Assembly: GCA_017544745.1 (NCBI GenBank)
Contig: JAFYDO010000214.1
Location: 1 to 19,133 of the forward strand
Length of the DNA stretch: 19,133 nt
Origin: Treponema sp.
GTDB taxonomy: Bacteria > Spirochaetota > Spirochaetia > Treponematales > Treponemataceae
Direction of reading: 5' to 3'
In this document: positions 1-8,849 of the stretch, piece after piece
How positions within the stretch are numbered: the stretch's first letter is position 1
How the letters are laid out: each line of letters starts with the position of its first letter
Notes under the pieces: model-generated
Told to the model about the DNA's origin: nothing
The model's input: the letters and a program-made list of their open reading frames with translations, nothing else
Database searches by the model: none
Translations under genes and position numbers: made by a program

Positions 1-13
1 ATCCTGTTCAAAA

Positions 14-1060
14 TTATTGTAACTTTCGTTCTTGACGTTTTAGCTTACGGGTTTCTGCTTTAATTTTCATTTTCTGTTTGCGCGAAAGTTTGCGTGCGGT
101 GCGGCGGGCTTCTATGTTAGACTTGTTTATATTCAAAAGCCATACACTTAAGAAAACAGAAATTACACAAAGAATGGTTGCCATAATTACAGGCCAGTAG
201 CCCGGCAGACTTTCAAACGGCAGCTTGTAGTTCATTCCAAAGAAGCTTGTTACAAAGGTTGGCGCCATCATTACAAGGTTAATAATGGCAAGCTTTTTCA
301 TAACAATGTTCAGGTTATTAGAAGTTACAGAGCTGAACGCGTCCATAACTCCAAAAAGAATGTCTGTATAAGTGTCGGCCATTTCTATAGCCTGGCGGTT
401 GTCAATTGCAACACCTTCTACAAAATCAATGTCTTCGTCGTCAAATTTAATAAGGCGTGTGCTCTTCATTTTTTGCAGCAGCAGTGCATTACTTTTGAGC
501 GAGGTAGAAAAATAAACCAGAGATTTTTCGAGTCCAAGCATGAGCATGATTTCCTGGTTTTCAATTTCCATGCGCATTTCGTTCTGGATGCTTGTAGAAC
601 GGCGGTTTATCTCTTTAAGGTAGCGCAAAAAGTTTAAGTTTGCGCGGTTCATAATCTGCACAATGAACGAAGGAAAATCTGTTAACTTGATGTTTTTAAT
701 TCTGTTGTTGCCAAAGTCCTTTAAGATTTCGCAGTCGGTCCAGCAGATGGTTATGATTGTACGGCCCTTAATGATAATGCCAACCGGAACCGCAAAATAA
801 GGAGTTTCTGCCGCAGGGTCATAAACCGGAACACGCACAATTGTAAGGATATAGCCTTCGCCGTCTTCCATACGTGAAAGTTCATCAGGGTCCAGAATAT
901 CAAGGATGTGGTCCTGTTCAATATCATAATCCTGCTGGAGCTGATTTGTTTCATCACGCGTAACATTGCGTGCATCAATCCACAGAGGCTTTTTTGAGTT
1001 TATTTCGTCTTTTTTTGTTTTGAAGAACTGTCCGTCTTCCTGCTGCCAGTATGTAATCAT
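14..1060 (-). CDS. corA: CorA-type Mg2+/Co2+ transport protein
   Basis: Inner-membrane divalent cation channel of the CorA (2-TM-GxN) family, expected to work as a pentamer that admits Mg2+ and perhaps Co2+. The 348-residue protein has a long soluble N-terminal part rich in charged helices. Two C-terminal membrane spans follow, at about 255-274 and 290-312. The signature Gly-Met-Asn sits at residues 275-277, directly after the first span, as the family requires. The C-terminal tail is strongly basic (Arg/Lys-rich), also typical of CorA. Length matches the family. The ATG at 1058-1060 is preceded by AGGGAG with good spacing. It is the second gene on this strand after the chemoreceptor, with a 195-base gap that contains a small ORF and a possible RNA hairpin that could control it. 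Confidence 0.93.
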   Translation of the reverse strand: MITYWQQEDGQFFKTKKDEINSKKPLWIDARNVTRDETNQLQQDYDIEQDHILDILDPDELSRMEDGEGYILTIVRVPVYDPAAETPYFAVPVGIIIKGRTIITICWTDCEILKDFGNNRIKNIKLTDFPSFIVQIMNRANLNFLRYLKEINRRSTSIQNEMRMEIENQEIMLMLGLEKSLVYFSTSLKSNALLLQKMKSTRLIKFDDEDIDFVEGVAIDNRQAIEMADTYTDILFGVMDAFSSVTSNNLNIVMKKLAIINLVMMAPTFVTSFFGMNYKLPFESLPGYWPVIMATILCVISVFLSVWLLNINKSNIEARRTARKLSRKQKMKIKAETRKLKRQERKLQ

Positions 1061-1125
1061 TTTTAAAATTCTCCCTTTAATAAATGCGGCGCACCCCAGA
1101 GAATTCCAAAAAATGTGCAGGAATA

Positions 1126-1200
1126 TTACTTGCTAAAGCTAAGGAGGCCGCTTACAGATTTTATTTTACGTATGGGATAACTACTCGACCCGCCGTCCAT
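1126..1200 (-). CDS. Possible 24-aa leader peptide upstream of corA
   Basis: A 24-codon ORF (ATG at 1198-1200, TAA at 1126-1128) lies between the chemoreceptor and corA on their strand. It is preceded by AAGGAGG at 1213-1207, six bases from the ATG, one of the strongest ribosome sites in the window. The peptide starts MDGGSSSYPIRKIKS and ends SFSK. It is basic, has no membrane span and is not a family I recognise. Its 20th and 21st codons carry CCTCCTT, the exact complement of its own Shine-Dalgarno. Known parallel: Salmonella corA is controlled by a small upstream ORF (corL). Translation here, and any link to corA, are inference. The alternative is a chance short ORF in a structured RNA leader. 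Confidence 0.35.
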   Translation of the reverse strand: MDGGSSSYPIRKIKSVSGLLSFSK

Positions 1201-1213
1201 AATGCGCCTCCTT
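1141..1213 (-). promoter_or_regulatory. Shine-Dalgarno-sequestering inverted repeat in the corA leader
   Basis: On the minus-strand RNA, AAGGAGGC (1213-1206) is the perfect complement of GCCTCCTT (1148-1141), with 57 bases between. The 5' arm is the ribosome site of the 24-codon ORF and the 3' arm lies inside that ORF. Pairing would hide the ribosome site, and ribosomes on the ORF would open it. No T-run follows the 3' arm on the minus strand, so it is not an ordinary terminator there. On the plus strand a run of six T follows, so it could in principle end plus-strand transcripts. I compared it with the ykoK/M-box magnesium riboswitch and saw no resemblance. Confidence 0.4.
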
Positions 1214-1254
1214 TTTTAAGATTAGTAAATCAAACTGATGCGTTTATTTTAGCA

Positions 1255-3354
1255 TTAAACCTTAAACTCGTCTATCTGTTTTCCAATTTTGATAATGGAA
1301 TCCTTCATACGGTCTGCAACTTCGGTTAATACTGCACCGGTTTCATTAATTTTTTGAGCACCAACAGCCATTTCGTCCATGCTCGATTTCATAGAAATTG
1401 TAACGTTCTGCAGATGCTGAACTTCGGAAAGAATAAGCTTGTTGCCTTCCTGCATTTCGTCAGAGGCACATCTTACTTCCTGAGAACCGTCGTTCATCAT
1501 TTTAAGTGCATCAATAATCTGCTTTGAACCTGCATTCTGTTCTTCCATGGCTGTCTTAATCTGCATAACCAGCTGGTCTGTATCTTCAAGCTCGTGAGAA
1601 ACAAGAGAGAAGGTGCTGCTTGCATCTGTAGAAGCTCTTACAACCTCGGTTATAGATTCCATAATCTGAGTAAGCTGATCCGAAATCTGTGTAGACTGCT
1701 GTGAAGAAGTTTCCGAAAGCTTACGGATTTCGTCTGCTACAACCGCAAAACCCTTTCCTGCTTCTCCCGCATGAGCCGCTTCAATTGCAGCGTTCATAGC
1801 AAGAAGGTTAGTCTGTTCTGCAATGTTTGCAATTGCAACGTTTGCTTCTACAAGAGCTTCGGACTGGTTTTCAATTGTCTGAACCTTTTCGTTTACAATG
1901 TTAAGCTTTTCAAAACCTTCCTGTGAGTGATGCTGCAGATTTCCAAACGAATTATTCATTCGTTCTACAGAAGTACTTACCGAATTAATATTGCCAATCA
2001 TTTCTTCAACAGCAGTAGAAGCCTGAATTACACCCGAAGACTGATTTTCTACCATGTTGTTCAGAGAATTAATATTTGCAGATATTTCATCAACCGCACC
2101 CGCAGTCTGGTCTACGCTGCTTTTTTGTGCATCAAGCTGCTGACGGAAGCTGTTGATATTTGCAATAATCTGTGTAATTGCAGTAGCCGTATCCTGTGCT
2201 GTAGACGACATGTCTTCTCCCGCAATTCCAAGCTCGTTTTTAGAGTCTTTAACATCCGAAATAATAGTCTGCAGCTTTTCGGTAAAATTATTAAAGCCCT
2301 GTACAACCTGTCCAATTTCGTTATTTGTGTGAACTTCAATTCTCTGTGTAAGGTCTGCATTACCCTGTGAAATTCCGGTAATAGCATTTTTTACTATCTT
2401 GAGCGGCTTGAGCGAAATTATAAGAACAATTGCACCAAGAAAAAGAATTATGGCTACCATTATAAAACCAAATATAATTGCAGCATTTGCAATTCTATTA
2501 CCAAGTCTGTCCAGTACGTTTCCTGGAACAGTAAAGCCCATGCCCCAAGGAGTTCCGCTAATTCCAGAATATACAAGCAGGTCATACTTGCTGCCGGTAT
2601 AAGAAGCAATGTAGGCATAACCCGAGTCTCCGTCGACCATGCGTTTAGAAATTTCTGCCAGATCTTCGTGACCTTCGCCTGCGTTTGTAATAAAGTTTCC
2701 GTCCTCTACTCCGGCAGGATGGTAAATAATTCCACCGTTATGGTCAATGAGCCAGAGCCAGATGCCATCAGGAACCTTTGTTCCCATAACAGGCCTGATA
2801 AGGTTTTCAATATTTATAACGCCTGCAAGCATTGCATAAACGTTGCCGCGTGCATCTACAAGAGGCTTGGTAACGTGAATTACCTTTTTGCCGGTAGTTC
2901 TTGAAACAACAGGGTTATCGATATAGGTTTTGGCACCTTCAAACATTACAGCCTTAAAATAGTCGCGGTCGCTAATGTCTGTGCGGGTGCCGTTGTCGTT
3001 GTAAGAAAGTCCTTTTGCATCGGCAATCATGATGTAGTCAAAATCCTTGGCACGAATCTGCGGATTTGCCTGGAGCCACTGACCCACCAGATCAAAGTTT
3101 CCGGACTTTGTAATTTCGGAATTAACATACGGATTGAGCTGCATAAAGTAGCCCTGAATAGTGTTTTCCAGAGATTCCCTTATGGAATTTGTAAGCATTA
3201 CATAACTTTCTACGTGATCTGCGCGGGAATCATTTTTGGCAAGCTTTGAAAGGACAGCAACCTGAATAGCAGTAAGCGCTGCAATACCAAGCCCAATCAA
3301 AATAATCAAATTAGCAATTAAACTCACCCGTCTTTTTTTAGTAGTTTCGGACAT
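1255..3354 (-). CDS. Methyl-accepting chemotaxis protein with dCache sensor
   Basis: Transmembrane chemoreceptor that passes an extracytoplasmic ligand signal to CheA/CheW. Layout of the 699-residue protein: cytoplasmic start and first span (about 11-33), periplasmic double-Cache domain (about 50-280), second span (about 290-315), HAMP (about 317-370), then a long coiled-coil signalling domain. The conserved hairpin tip ([18 protein letters not shown] then [14 protein letters not shown]) is at about 510-545. I chose the ATG at 3352-3354 because GAGG lies six bases upstream and the product begins [11 protein letters not shown] just before the first span. An in-frame GTG 33 bases upstream has no ribosome site. 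The ligand cannot be read from the sequence. It diverges from the gene starting at 3473. Confidence 0.95.
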   Translation of the reverse strand: MSETTKKRRVSLIANLIILIGLGIAALTAIQVAVLSKLAKNDSRADHVESYVMLTNSIRESLENTIQGYFMQLNPYVNSEITKSGNFDLVGQWLQANPQIRAKDFDYIMIADAKGLSYNDNGTRTDISDRDYFKAVMFEGAKTYIDNPVVSRTTGKKVIHVTKPLVDARGNVYAMLAGVINIENLIRPVMGTKVPDGIWLWLIDHNGGIIYHPAGVEDGNFITNAGEGHEDLAEISKRMVDGDSGYAYIASYTGSKYDLLVYSGISGTPWGMGFTVPGNVLDRLGNRIANAAIIFGFIMVAIILFLGAIVLIISLKPLKIVKNAITGISQGNADLTQRIEVHTNNEIGQVVQGFNNFTEKLQTIISDVKDSKNELGIAGEDMSSTAQDTATAITQIIANINSFRQQLDAQKSSVDQTAGAVDEISANINSLNNMVENQSSGVIQASTAVEEMIGNINSVSTSVERMNNSFGNLQHHSQEGFEKLNIVNEKVQTIENQSEALVEANVAIANIAEQTNLLAMNAAIEAAHAGEAGKGFAVVADEIRKLSETSSQQSTQISDQLTQIMESITEVVRASTDASSTFSLVSHELEDTDQLVMQIKTAMEEQNAGSKQIIDALKMMNDGSQEVRCASDEMQEGNKLILSEVQHLQNVTISMKSSMDEMAVGAQKINETGAVLTEVADRMKDSIIKIGKQIDEFKV

Positions 3355-3428
3355 CTTGTACCTCATATATGTGAAATAATAGTGCACTTTTAGAATAAGG
3401 TAACTTTTATAAATTGCTATGTCCTTAT

Positions 3429-3457
3429 AGTGTAGAGCATACAGCCAAATAAATCAA
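3429..3457 (-). promoter_or_regulatory. Candidate sigma70-type promoter for the chemoreceptor
   Basis: On the minus strand TTGATT (3457-3452) and TACACT (3434-3429) are separated by 17 bases, in the intergenic region shared with the divergent gene. A TATAAG overlapping the second box is an alternative -10. This is a plausible match by eye only. No sigma28-like flagellar consensus was seen. Confidence 0.3.
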
Positions 3458-3472
3458 TTAAAAACCACAAAA

Positions 3473-4315
3473 ATGAATTTTAGTATTATATTTAAAAATA
3501 TGCAGGTACTACCGGTTTACATGATGAATTTTACAATGGTTTTTCTCATTTTTCTTATCTTTAGCTTTGTTGGCTGGGTAAGCGAGGTTCTTTATGTAGG
3601 AATCTTTTTTGAACACCGTTTTGTAAACCGCGGTTTTTTGCACGGTCCGCTTTGCCCAATTTATGGCTTTGGAGGACTCACCATCCTGCTTTTGCCGCAG
3701 GCACTTTATTCCACCTGGGCACCGCTTTTTTGCGCCTCCATGGTTTTGTGCACCGTTGTAGAATATCTTTCCAGCTGGATTTTGGAAAAGCTTTTTCACA
3801 CCCGCTGGTGGGACTATTCGCACTACAAGTTTAATATTCACGGCCGCGTCTGCCTTTTAAACTCTCTTTTGTTTGGCGTGCTTGGAGTTGCCATCATTCA
3901 TTTTATTCAGCCACAGGTAATGCGCTTTTTGTCATTATTCAGCGACTTTGTGCTTACACTTAGTGCCAATATTCTTGCAGTTGCTCTTGTTGTTGACTTA
4001 TTAATTACAGTACGCCGCCTTGTAGACTTTTCTGTGTCTATTGCACGAATTAAGTCCTTTGGCGAAACTCTGCGCGAACGCTACGGCCACGAACAGTGGT
4101 TTAAAGGCGAGTCTCTGTCCCAGATTATTGCCAGCGTAAAAGCCCACGCCCTGGATAAAAAGGACGAAATTAACAGCGCACTCCTCAAAAAAATCCAGGA
4201 TTTTGAACCCCGCATGAAAAACCTGGAAAGCTTTATCAAACGATTCCCGACTATTAAAAGCATAAATTTCCGCGACGAACTTATAATGCTCAAAGAAAGG
4301 CTGCATAAAAAATAA
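3473..4315 (+). CDS. CmpB-type putative ABC transporter permease (PF06541)
   Basis: Multispanning inner-membrane protein of the widespread family annotated as 'putative ABC transporter permease' (ABC_trans_CmpB, PF06541), whose substrate is not established. The family core is clear: an N-terminal FVGWVSEVLY span, then RFVNRGFLHGPLCPIYGFG, a span near 82-105, then HTRWWDYSHYKFNIHGRVCL, and further spans near 128-147 and 157-181. Residues 185-280 are a charged helical cytoplasmic tail. Length 280 is usual for longer members. No clear Shine-Dalgarno precedes the ATG at 3473. In-frame ATGs at 3500, 3521 and 3524 are alternatives and would still keep the first span, so the start is uncertain. It stands alone, transcribed away from the chemoreceptor. 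Confidence 0.85.
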   Translation: MNFSIIFKNMQVLPVYMMNFTMVFLIFLIFSFVGWVSEVLYVGIFFEHRFVNRGFLHGPLCPIYGFGGLTILLLPQALYSTWAPLFCASMVLCTVVEYLSSWILEKLFHTRWWDYSHYKFNIHGRVCLLNSLLFGVLGVAIIHFIQPQVMRFLSLFSDFVLTLSANILAVALVVDLLITVRRLVDFSVSIARIKSFGETLRERYGHEQWFKGESLSQIIASVKAHALDKKDEINSALLKKIQDFEPRMKNLESFIKRFPTIKSINFRDELIMLKERLHKK

Positions 4316-4319
4316 GGGT

Positions 4320-4338
4320 GGAATTTGGCTTAAATTCC
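4320..4338 (+). terminator. Perfect 7-bp hairpin after the CmpB-type gene
   Basis: GGAATTT, a five-base loop GGCTT, then AAATTCC begins five bases after the stop codon at 4315. No T-run follows (the next bases are TAAAAAATC), so it is a weak candidate for an intrinsic terminator, though the position fits a transcript end. The rest of 4339-4454 is very A/T-rich. It includes a CAAAAATTT / AAATTTTTG repeat at 4358-4366 and 4381-4389, and presumably the promoter of the secretion operon, which I could not place with confidence. Confidence 0.3.
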
Positions 4339-4454
4339 TAAAAAATCAAAAAAAATTCAAAAATTTTCATTTTTTTTCTCAAATTTTTGTAAGAAGTCCC
4401 ATTTTTTAGCCATATTAAGTATGTAAAAAACTTACCTGAATCAGGGGGCTAAAA

Positions 4455-6500
4455 ATGCTTAACTTTGGGCGCAGATTCTGCTGTCTGCTTTTGTACTTTG
4501 TGATGTTTTGGACTGCTTTTGGTGCAGAAAGAAATGTTGTAGGGCAGAGTGTGTACAGCTGGGATTTTTCTGATTGTGAAATCCGCGACATTCTGTATGT
4601 TGTTTCTCTTGATACCGGTATTTCGATTGTAAGCGATGATACTGTAAAAGGCAGAGCAGACTTTCGTTTTACGGGCAAGGATTTTGAAACAGCTTTTGAT
4701 TCTTTCTTAAAGGCAGCAAGACTGTATGTTTTTAAGACAGATGAGGTGTGGACGGTCAGCAGGTTCAGAATGGAAGAACACGACGGTTTGTATGTTCTGG
4801 ATGCCTGTGATTTGTCGGCAGAACAGATTGTGGAAAAGTTGTGCGTGGGACTTGGAAAGGCTTTAACTTATGAAGTATTGCCGACAGGACTCATGAGCGT
4901 GCATTTTAGTGGGTTGGGCGAACAGGAGCTGCTTGAGGGGTTTTGCAGGAGGCTGAACGGATTCGAGCTTGAACTGAAGGACACTGGATATCATCTTGGA
5001 AAAAAGACCGGTGGTTCGGGAGAAAAGAATTCTGGCTTTGGGTATATGGATGTGCGTATGCTTGAGGACGGGGCTTTTTTTGTGGACATAAGAGATTCTA
5101 AAGTTGGAGAAGTTCTTGAAGCTGTTTTTGCACAGGCTGGTGCTAATGGCGGTACTAATGGTTGTGATAAAAAGCAGTTTTGTGTTCTGGCAAATTCTGA
5201 GACAAGGATTAACAGGCTTTGCTTTAGGGCAGGGAATTTTGATGAGGCTTTGGAAAGGATATGTGTATTTAACGGACTTGGGTGTTATGTAGAAGAGGAT
5301 GTGTATTTTGTTGTTTCGGGAGTTGCAGCTAAAAACTGGCATAAGGTTTGCCTTGAGTTTATGGCGGCAGAGAAGTTTGTTTCTGTACTGAAAGGGAGGT
5401 TTGGTGGTCTTAACTGTGTAGTTTTGCCGGATGAAATGTCTTTTTTGGTTTGTGCTGATGAGCGCGAATTTGAAGAGGTGCTTGCTCTTAAGGATGAAGT
5501 TGATATTAAAACGAATATGTATCTTGTGGAGTTAAAGTATATCAGGCCTGATGAATTTGTTAAGTATCTGCCGCCGGGTGTAGATAAGGGAAGTTTGTTT
5601 TTTGCAGACGACAATTCGAGCGTGTTTTTTAAGGGAACAGAAGCGGCTTATTTGAGCTTATGCGAACAACTGAAAATTTGTGATAGGCCCGTTGTAAGGG
5701 TGAGCTATGATCTGCTGATTCTGCAGTATGAAGAAGGGAGCGAAAACGCGTGGAATCCGAATTTTTCTGCCAGAAGAATTGCTGTTGGTGACAGGAACGA
5801 TTTTGGGGTAAAGCTTGGTTCTGTGTTGAATTTGAATCTGAATGTTGTCGGCGCTTTTGGTTTGGATTTTGCGGCTCAGCTGCAGACTTCAATCGAAGAG
5901 AATAAAACTACGGTTTTTGCAGACACAACGATTCATGGAGTTGCAGGAAAACAGATTAATTTTCAGAACACAAATACGTACAGGTACAGAGATAACAATC
6001 TGGATCCAAGCACGGGAAAACCTGTCTATTCCGGTATTACAAAGGAGATAGTTTCCGGATTGAAGCTGGAGGTTGTAGGTTTTGTAAGCGGGGACGGAAT
6101 TATTACCAGCACGGTAAAAGCATCTGTAACCAGACAGGGCCTGGATACTTCCTCTTCAACCGGTAACCCTCCGCCTACAAGCGAAAAAATAGTTACCACA
6201 GAGGTTTGCGGTAAGAGCGGTGAACCGATTGTAATAAGCGGACTTATACAGAATTCAGATTCTGTTTCGCAAAACGGAATACCACTTGTTTCAAAGATTC
6301 CTCTGCTTGGGAATCTGTTTAAATCAAAAGAAAAAATTATAGAGCGGTCGCAGATGGTTATTTATCTTATTCCGCACATAGAAGATTACAACGGAGATTT
6401 AGAGGCTGTGTCTCCTGAATCTGAGGCGGTAGCTGCACGCAATTATATGAGCAGTTTGTATAAATCTTTTGCTGGAGGAAATACTTATGAACAGTTATAA
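4455..6500 (+). CDS. gspD: Type II secretion secretin GspD-like
   Basis: Outer-membrane secretin, the exit pore of a type II secretion system. The 681-residue protein begins with a signal peptide (residues 1 to about 24, ending WTAFGA). An STN/N0-like domain follows at about 30-105 (SWDFSDCEIRDILYVVSLDT), then N1-like repeats. A second N0-like stretch at about 205-290 (DSKVGEVLEAVF; AGNFDEALERICVFNGLGCY) looks like a repeat of the first. The secretin beta-domain occupies the C-terminal half and includes IPLVSKIPLLGNLFKS (about 609-624), the diagnostic secretin signature, followed by a membrane-lip strand (MVIYLIPHI). The ATG follows AGGGGG six bases upstream. It is the first gene of the operon and overlaps gspE by 14 bases. 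PilQ or a phage secretin is less likely given the gspE-F-G neighbours. Confidence 0.92.
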   Translation: MLNFGRRFCCLLLYFVMFWTAFGAERNVVGQSVYSWDFSDCEIRDILYVVSLDTGISIVSDDTVKGRADFRFTGKDFETAFDSFLKAARLYVFKTDEVWTVSRFRMEEHDGLYVLDACDLSAEQIVEKLCVGLGKALTYEVLPTGLMSVHFSGLGEQELLEGFCRRLNGFELELKDTGYHLGKKTGGSGEKNSGFGYMDVRMLEDGAFFVDIRDSKVGEVLEAVFAQAGANGGTNGCDKKQFCVLANSETRINRLCFRAGNFDEALERICVFNGLGCYVEEDVYFVVSGVAAKNWHKVCLEFMAAEKFVSVLKGRFGGLNCVVLPDEMSFLVCADEREFEEVLALKDEVDIKTNMYLVELKYIRPDEFVKYLPPGVDKGSLFFADDNSSVFFKGTEAAYLSLCEQLKICDRPVVRVSYDLLILQYEEGSENAWNPNFSARRIAVGDRNDFGVKLGSVLNLNLNVVGAFGLDFAAQLQTSIEENKTTVFADTTIHGVAGKQINFQNTNTYRYRDNNLDPSTGKPVYSGITKEIVSGLKLEVVGFVSGDGIITSTVKASVTRQGLDTSSSTGNPPPTSEKIVTTEVCGKSGEPIVISGLIQNSDSVSQNGIPLVSKIPLLGNLFKSKEKIIERSQMVIYLIPHIEDYNGDLEAVSPESEAVAARNYMSSLYKSFAGGNTYEQL

Positions 6501-7890
6501 ATTTAATCTTACACCTGGTTACTGCCTGTATAACAAAGTTGCAATTATGTCTCAAAAAGGTTCGTCCATCTGTTTTATTACAGAGAATCCGGATGACGAA
6601 CTGCTCAAGAGCCGTATAAAAAAAGCCTTTTCGAATTATCTTGCGTATATTGTGCAGCGGCCGGATTGCCCTGCGGAGTATAAGGAAGCACCCTCGGTTG
6701 AGTTTATAAAGGGGAGCAGAACCGAGCTTAAAAAATGTGTTTCGCAGCTCTTTTTACAGGCAGATGACCAGAATAATAAAACTCCGGAAACGGCGTTGGA
6801 TACGGCGGGCTACAACGATGCCGCGGCGGTGCTGCTGTTGGATACAATTATGAATGAGGGGCGAAGCCGTAATGCAACGGATATTCATATCGAAAAGAAT
6901 ACCGTCAAATTCAGGATTTACGGCAGGCTTGAAACTGTAGAAAAACTTTCGGAAGAAAAGACAAGGGAGCTTGTTCAGCGCATAAAATTTCTGGCTGGCA
7001 TGAATGTTCTGGAAAAAAGACGCAGCCAGGACGGGCATTTTGTTTATGGAACAGAAGCTCCTGTATTTGTTCGGGTTTCGTCTGTTGGTGTGGTTGGTAA
7101 GAACGGTAGCGAAACGGAAGAATCAATTGTTATAAGACTTTTGGATACAAAACGGCTTCCTCTTTCGCTGGACAGGCTTGGCTTTAACGAACAGCAGTTA
7201 AAAAAAATCCAGGAGATAGTTGCGAATAAAAACGGGCTCATAATTATTTGCGGCCCTACGGGCGCTGGAAAATCTACAACAGCGGCTGCTGTTTTAATTG
7301 ACATAGGCCGCAACAGCAGTAATACAAAAAAAATAATAAGTCTGGAAGATCCTCCTGAATACCTGATTCCCGGGGTTACGCAGATTCAGATTGATGAAAA
7401 AATAAGCAATTCCTTTTCGGATTCTCTGGTTCATGTATTCCGGCAGGATCCGGATGTACTAATGATTGGAGAAATACGCGATGAAAATTCTGCAGCTGTA
7501 GCAATTCGTGCAGCTTTAACCGGTCATCTTGTTGTGGCAACTTTGCATACTGCAACAGCGGCGGGTGTGATACTGCGTCTGGAAAATCTTGGAGTTCCGC
7601 GAAAATTAATTGTGTCTGTATTAAAAGGTGTTGTTGTGCAGGAGCTTAATAACTTTAGGGGAAATGTAAATCTTGTTGCAGATGTTTCGGTGCCCCTTAA
7701 AAAGCTTGGAAAAGTTTCTTATGAACACATGCCCGAAGATAAGCTGGAAGACTTTTTTGAGCACACTACAAATTATGCAGAGCTGTTTCACGAAACAATA
7801 CAGATTCTCAAATCCAAACCTAAGCCAAAACTTTTGGTTAGAAGCGGCAGGAAAAAGAATATGCCTGTAGCTGGGGAGAATGCAGTCTGA
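6487..7890 (+). CDS. gspE: Type II secretion ATPase GspE-like
   Basis: Hexameric cytoplasmic ATPase that drives pseudopilus assembly. In the 467-residue product the Walker A GPTGAGKST is at 256-264, followed by the Asp box (ISLEDPPEY). The Walker B region DVLMIGEIRD is at 323-332 and the His box TGHLVVATLHT at about 345-355. The N-terminal domain (about 1-100) is short. The tetracysteine zinc-binding insert common in GspE between the His box and the C-terminus is absent: no CxxC pair is seen. I chose the ATG at 6487 because GGAGGA lies seven bases upstream. The gene starts inside the end of gspD, suggesting translational coupling. PilB and PilT are alternatives, but the neighbours favour GspE. 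Confidence 0.92.
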   Translation: MNSYKFNLTPGYCLYNKVAIMSQKGSSICFITENPDDELLKSRIKKAFSNYLAYIVQRPDCPAEYKEAPSVEFIKGSRTELKKCVSQLFLQADDQNNKTPETALDTAGYNDAAAVLLLDTIMNEGRSRNATDIHIEKNTVKFRIYGRLETVEKLSEEKTRELVQRIKFLAGMNVLEKRRSQDGHFVYGTEAPVFVRVSSVGVVGKNGSETEESIVIRLLDTKRLPLSLDRLGFNEQQLKKIQEIVANKNGLIIICGPTGAGKSTTAAAVLIDIGRNSSNTKKIISLEDPPEYLIPGVTQIQIDEKISNSFSDSLVHVFRQDPDVLMIGEIRDENSAAVAIRAALTGHLVVATLHTATAAGVILRLENLGVPRKLIVSVLKGVVVQELNNFRGNVNLVADVSVPLKKLGKVSYEHMPEDKLEDFFEHTTNYAELFHETIQILKSKPKPKLLVRSGRKKNMPVAGENAV

Positions 7891-8822
7891 TGAATTATTT
7901 TACAAACAAAAGCAATAAGAGAAGATTTACTCAACTTTTGCAGGAGCTTGTGTGTTCCAAAAAAATGGATTTAAAAGGAGCACTTTTACTTATGAGCAGA
8001 GCCAGTGCTGGAGATGCTGTTGCCCGGTCTGCAAAGCATATATATGAATCGCTTTTAAGGGGAGAAACTTTTTCAAATGCCCTCAAGACCTGCCCTTATA
8101 TAGAGTTTGATGTAGTTTATATTTCATTTTTGAATTTTGCAGAACGTGGAGGTTGTCTTGAAAATGCGCTGCAGTTCCTCCAGAAAAAATGTGACCGTGA
8201 GTACGAAAATCAGAATCGTATTATCGAGGTTTGTATGTATCCTGCTTTTGTAATTCTGCTTGCGGTGGGCGCGGGAATTCTTCTTAGTATATATTCTTCA
8301 TCGTTTGCAATAGAGGCTGATGTTGATCTTAAGCTTAGTCTGTGCTGGGCATTTGGATTTCTGCTTATGTTCTGCATCACCGTCTGTCTGGTTTTAAAAC
8401 AAAGTCTTGGAACAGATAAATTATACGAAGCCTTTCTGGCAATGGGGTTTCTGGTAAAAGGAGGAGAAAGTATTGCCAATGCTGCTAAAGCGGCTGTGAA
8501 TGTTCTGGGTTATGAAACAAAGGAGGGGATGCTTTTTGTCCGTGCCGCAGAAAAACTGTCTTACGGGCATAGCTTAAGGGAAGCCTTTTCGTTTAATAAC
8601 CGCATGTTGGATCAGGCATTTTTTTATGCAGAGAATTCTGGAGGGGAGAATGATGTGTTTGAAAAAATTGCTTTATGGCTCAATGCCCGGGATGAAAAAA
8701 AACGTTTGATTTGCATCAAGCTGATTGAACCGGTTTTTATTTCGGGGACAGGAATATTCTTGCTTATATTCCTGGTCAATCTTGTGCTTCCGCTTTTTTC
8801 CGAAGGCACTTTTTTTCTATAA
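7890..8822 (+). CDS. gspF: Type II secretion inner-membrane platform protein GspF-like
   Basis: Polytopic platform protein on which the GspE ATPase acts. The 310 residues hold two T2SF-type helical domains, about 12-105 (FTQLLQELVCSKKMDLKGALL) and about 180-275 (FLVKGGESIANAAKAA). Each begins with the family's 'choose the members, then build up' helix pattern and contains an AE.GG-type motif (FAERGGCLENAL; AENSGGENDVFEKI). Membrane spans are at about 112-137, 146-170 and 280-305. GspF is usually about 400 residues; here the N-terminal region before the first domain is nearly absent. The start codon overlaps the gspE stop by one base (TGATG) behind GGGGAG, so the start is firm and the shortness looks real. 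Confidence 0.88.
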   Translation: MNYFTNKSNKRRFTQLLQELVCSKKMDLKGALLLMSRASAGDAVARSAKHIYESLLRGETFSNALKTCPYIEFDVVYISFLNFAERGGCLENALQFLQKKCDREYENQNRIIEVCMYPAFVILLAVGAGILLSIYSSSFAIEADVDLKLSLCWAFGFLLMFCITVCLVLKQSLGTDKLYEAFLAMGFLVKGGESIANAAKAAVNVLGYETKEGMLFVRAAEKLSYGHSLREAFSFNNRMLDQAFFYAENSGGENDVFEKIALWLNARDEKKRLICIKLIEPVFISGTGIFLLIFLVNLVLPLFSEGTFFL

Positions 8823-8849
8823 ATCAATATTTGGGAGGAATTGGTAAAA

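Noticed and set aside
1061..1254. Magnesium (M-box) riboswitch or tRNA in the corA leader
   Set aside because: I looked for the M-box conserved blocks and for a tRNA cloverleaf with a TTCGA-type arm. Neither is present.
1084..1329. 81-codon plus-strand ORF across the corA/chemoreceptor gap
   Set aside because: It runs antisense into the conserved end of the chemoreceptor, has no good ribosome site and no recognisable domain. The better signal in the gap is on the other strand.
1927..2370. 147-codon plus-strand ORF opposite the chemoreceptor
   Set aside because: Antisense shadow of the helical signalling domain, with no supporting start site.
4358..4389. AT-rich 9-base inverted repeat before gspD
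   Set aside because: Composed only of A/T runs flanked by C and G in a region of very low complexity. Likely chance, and not convincing as terminator or operator.
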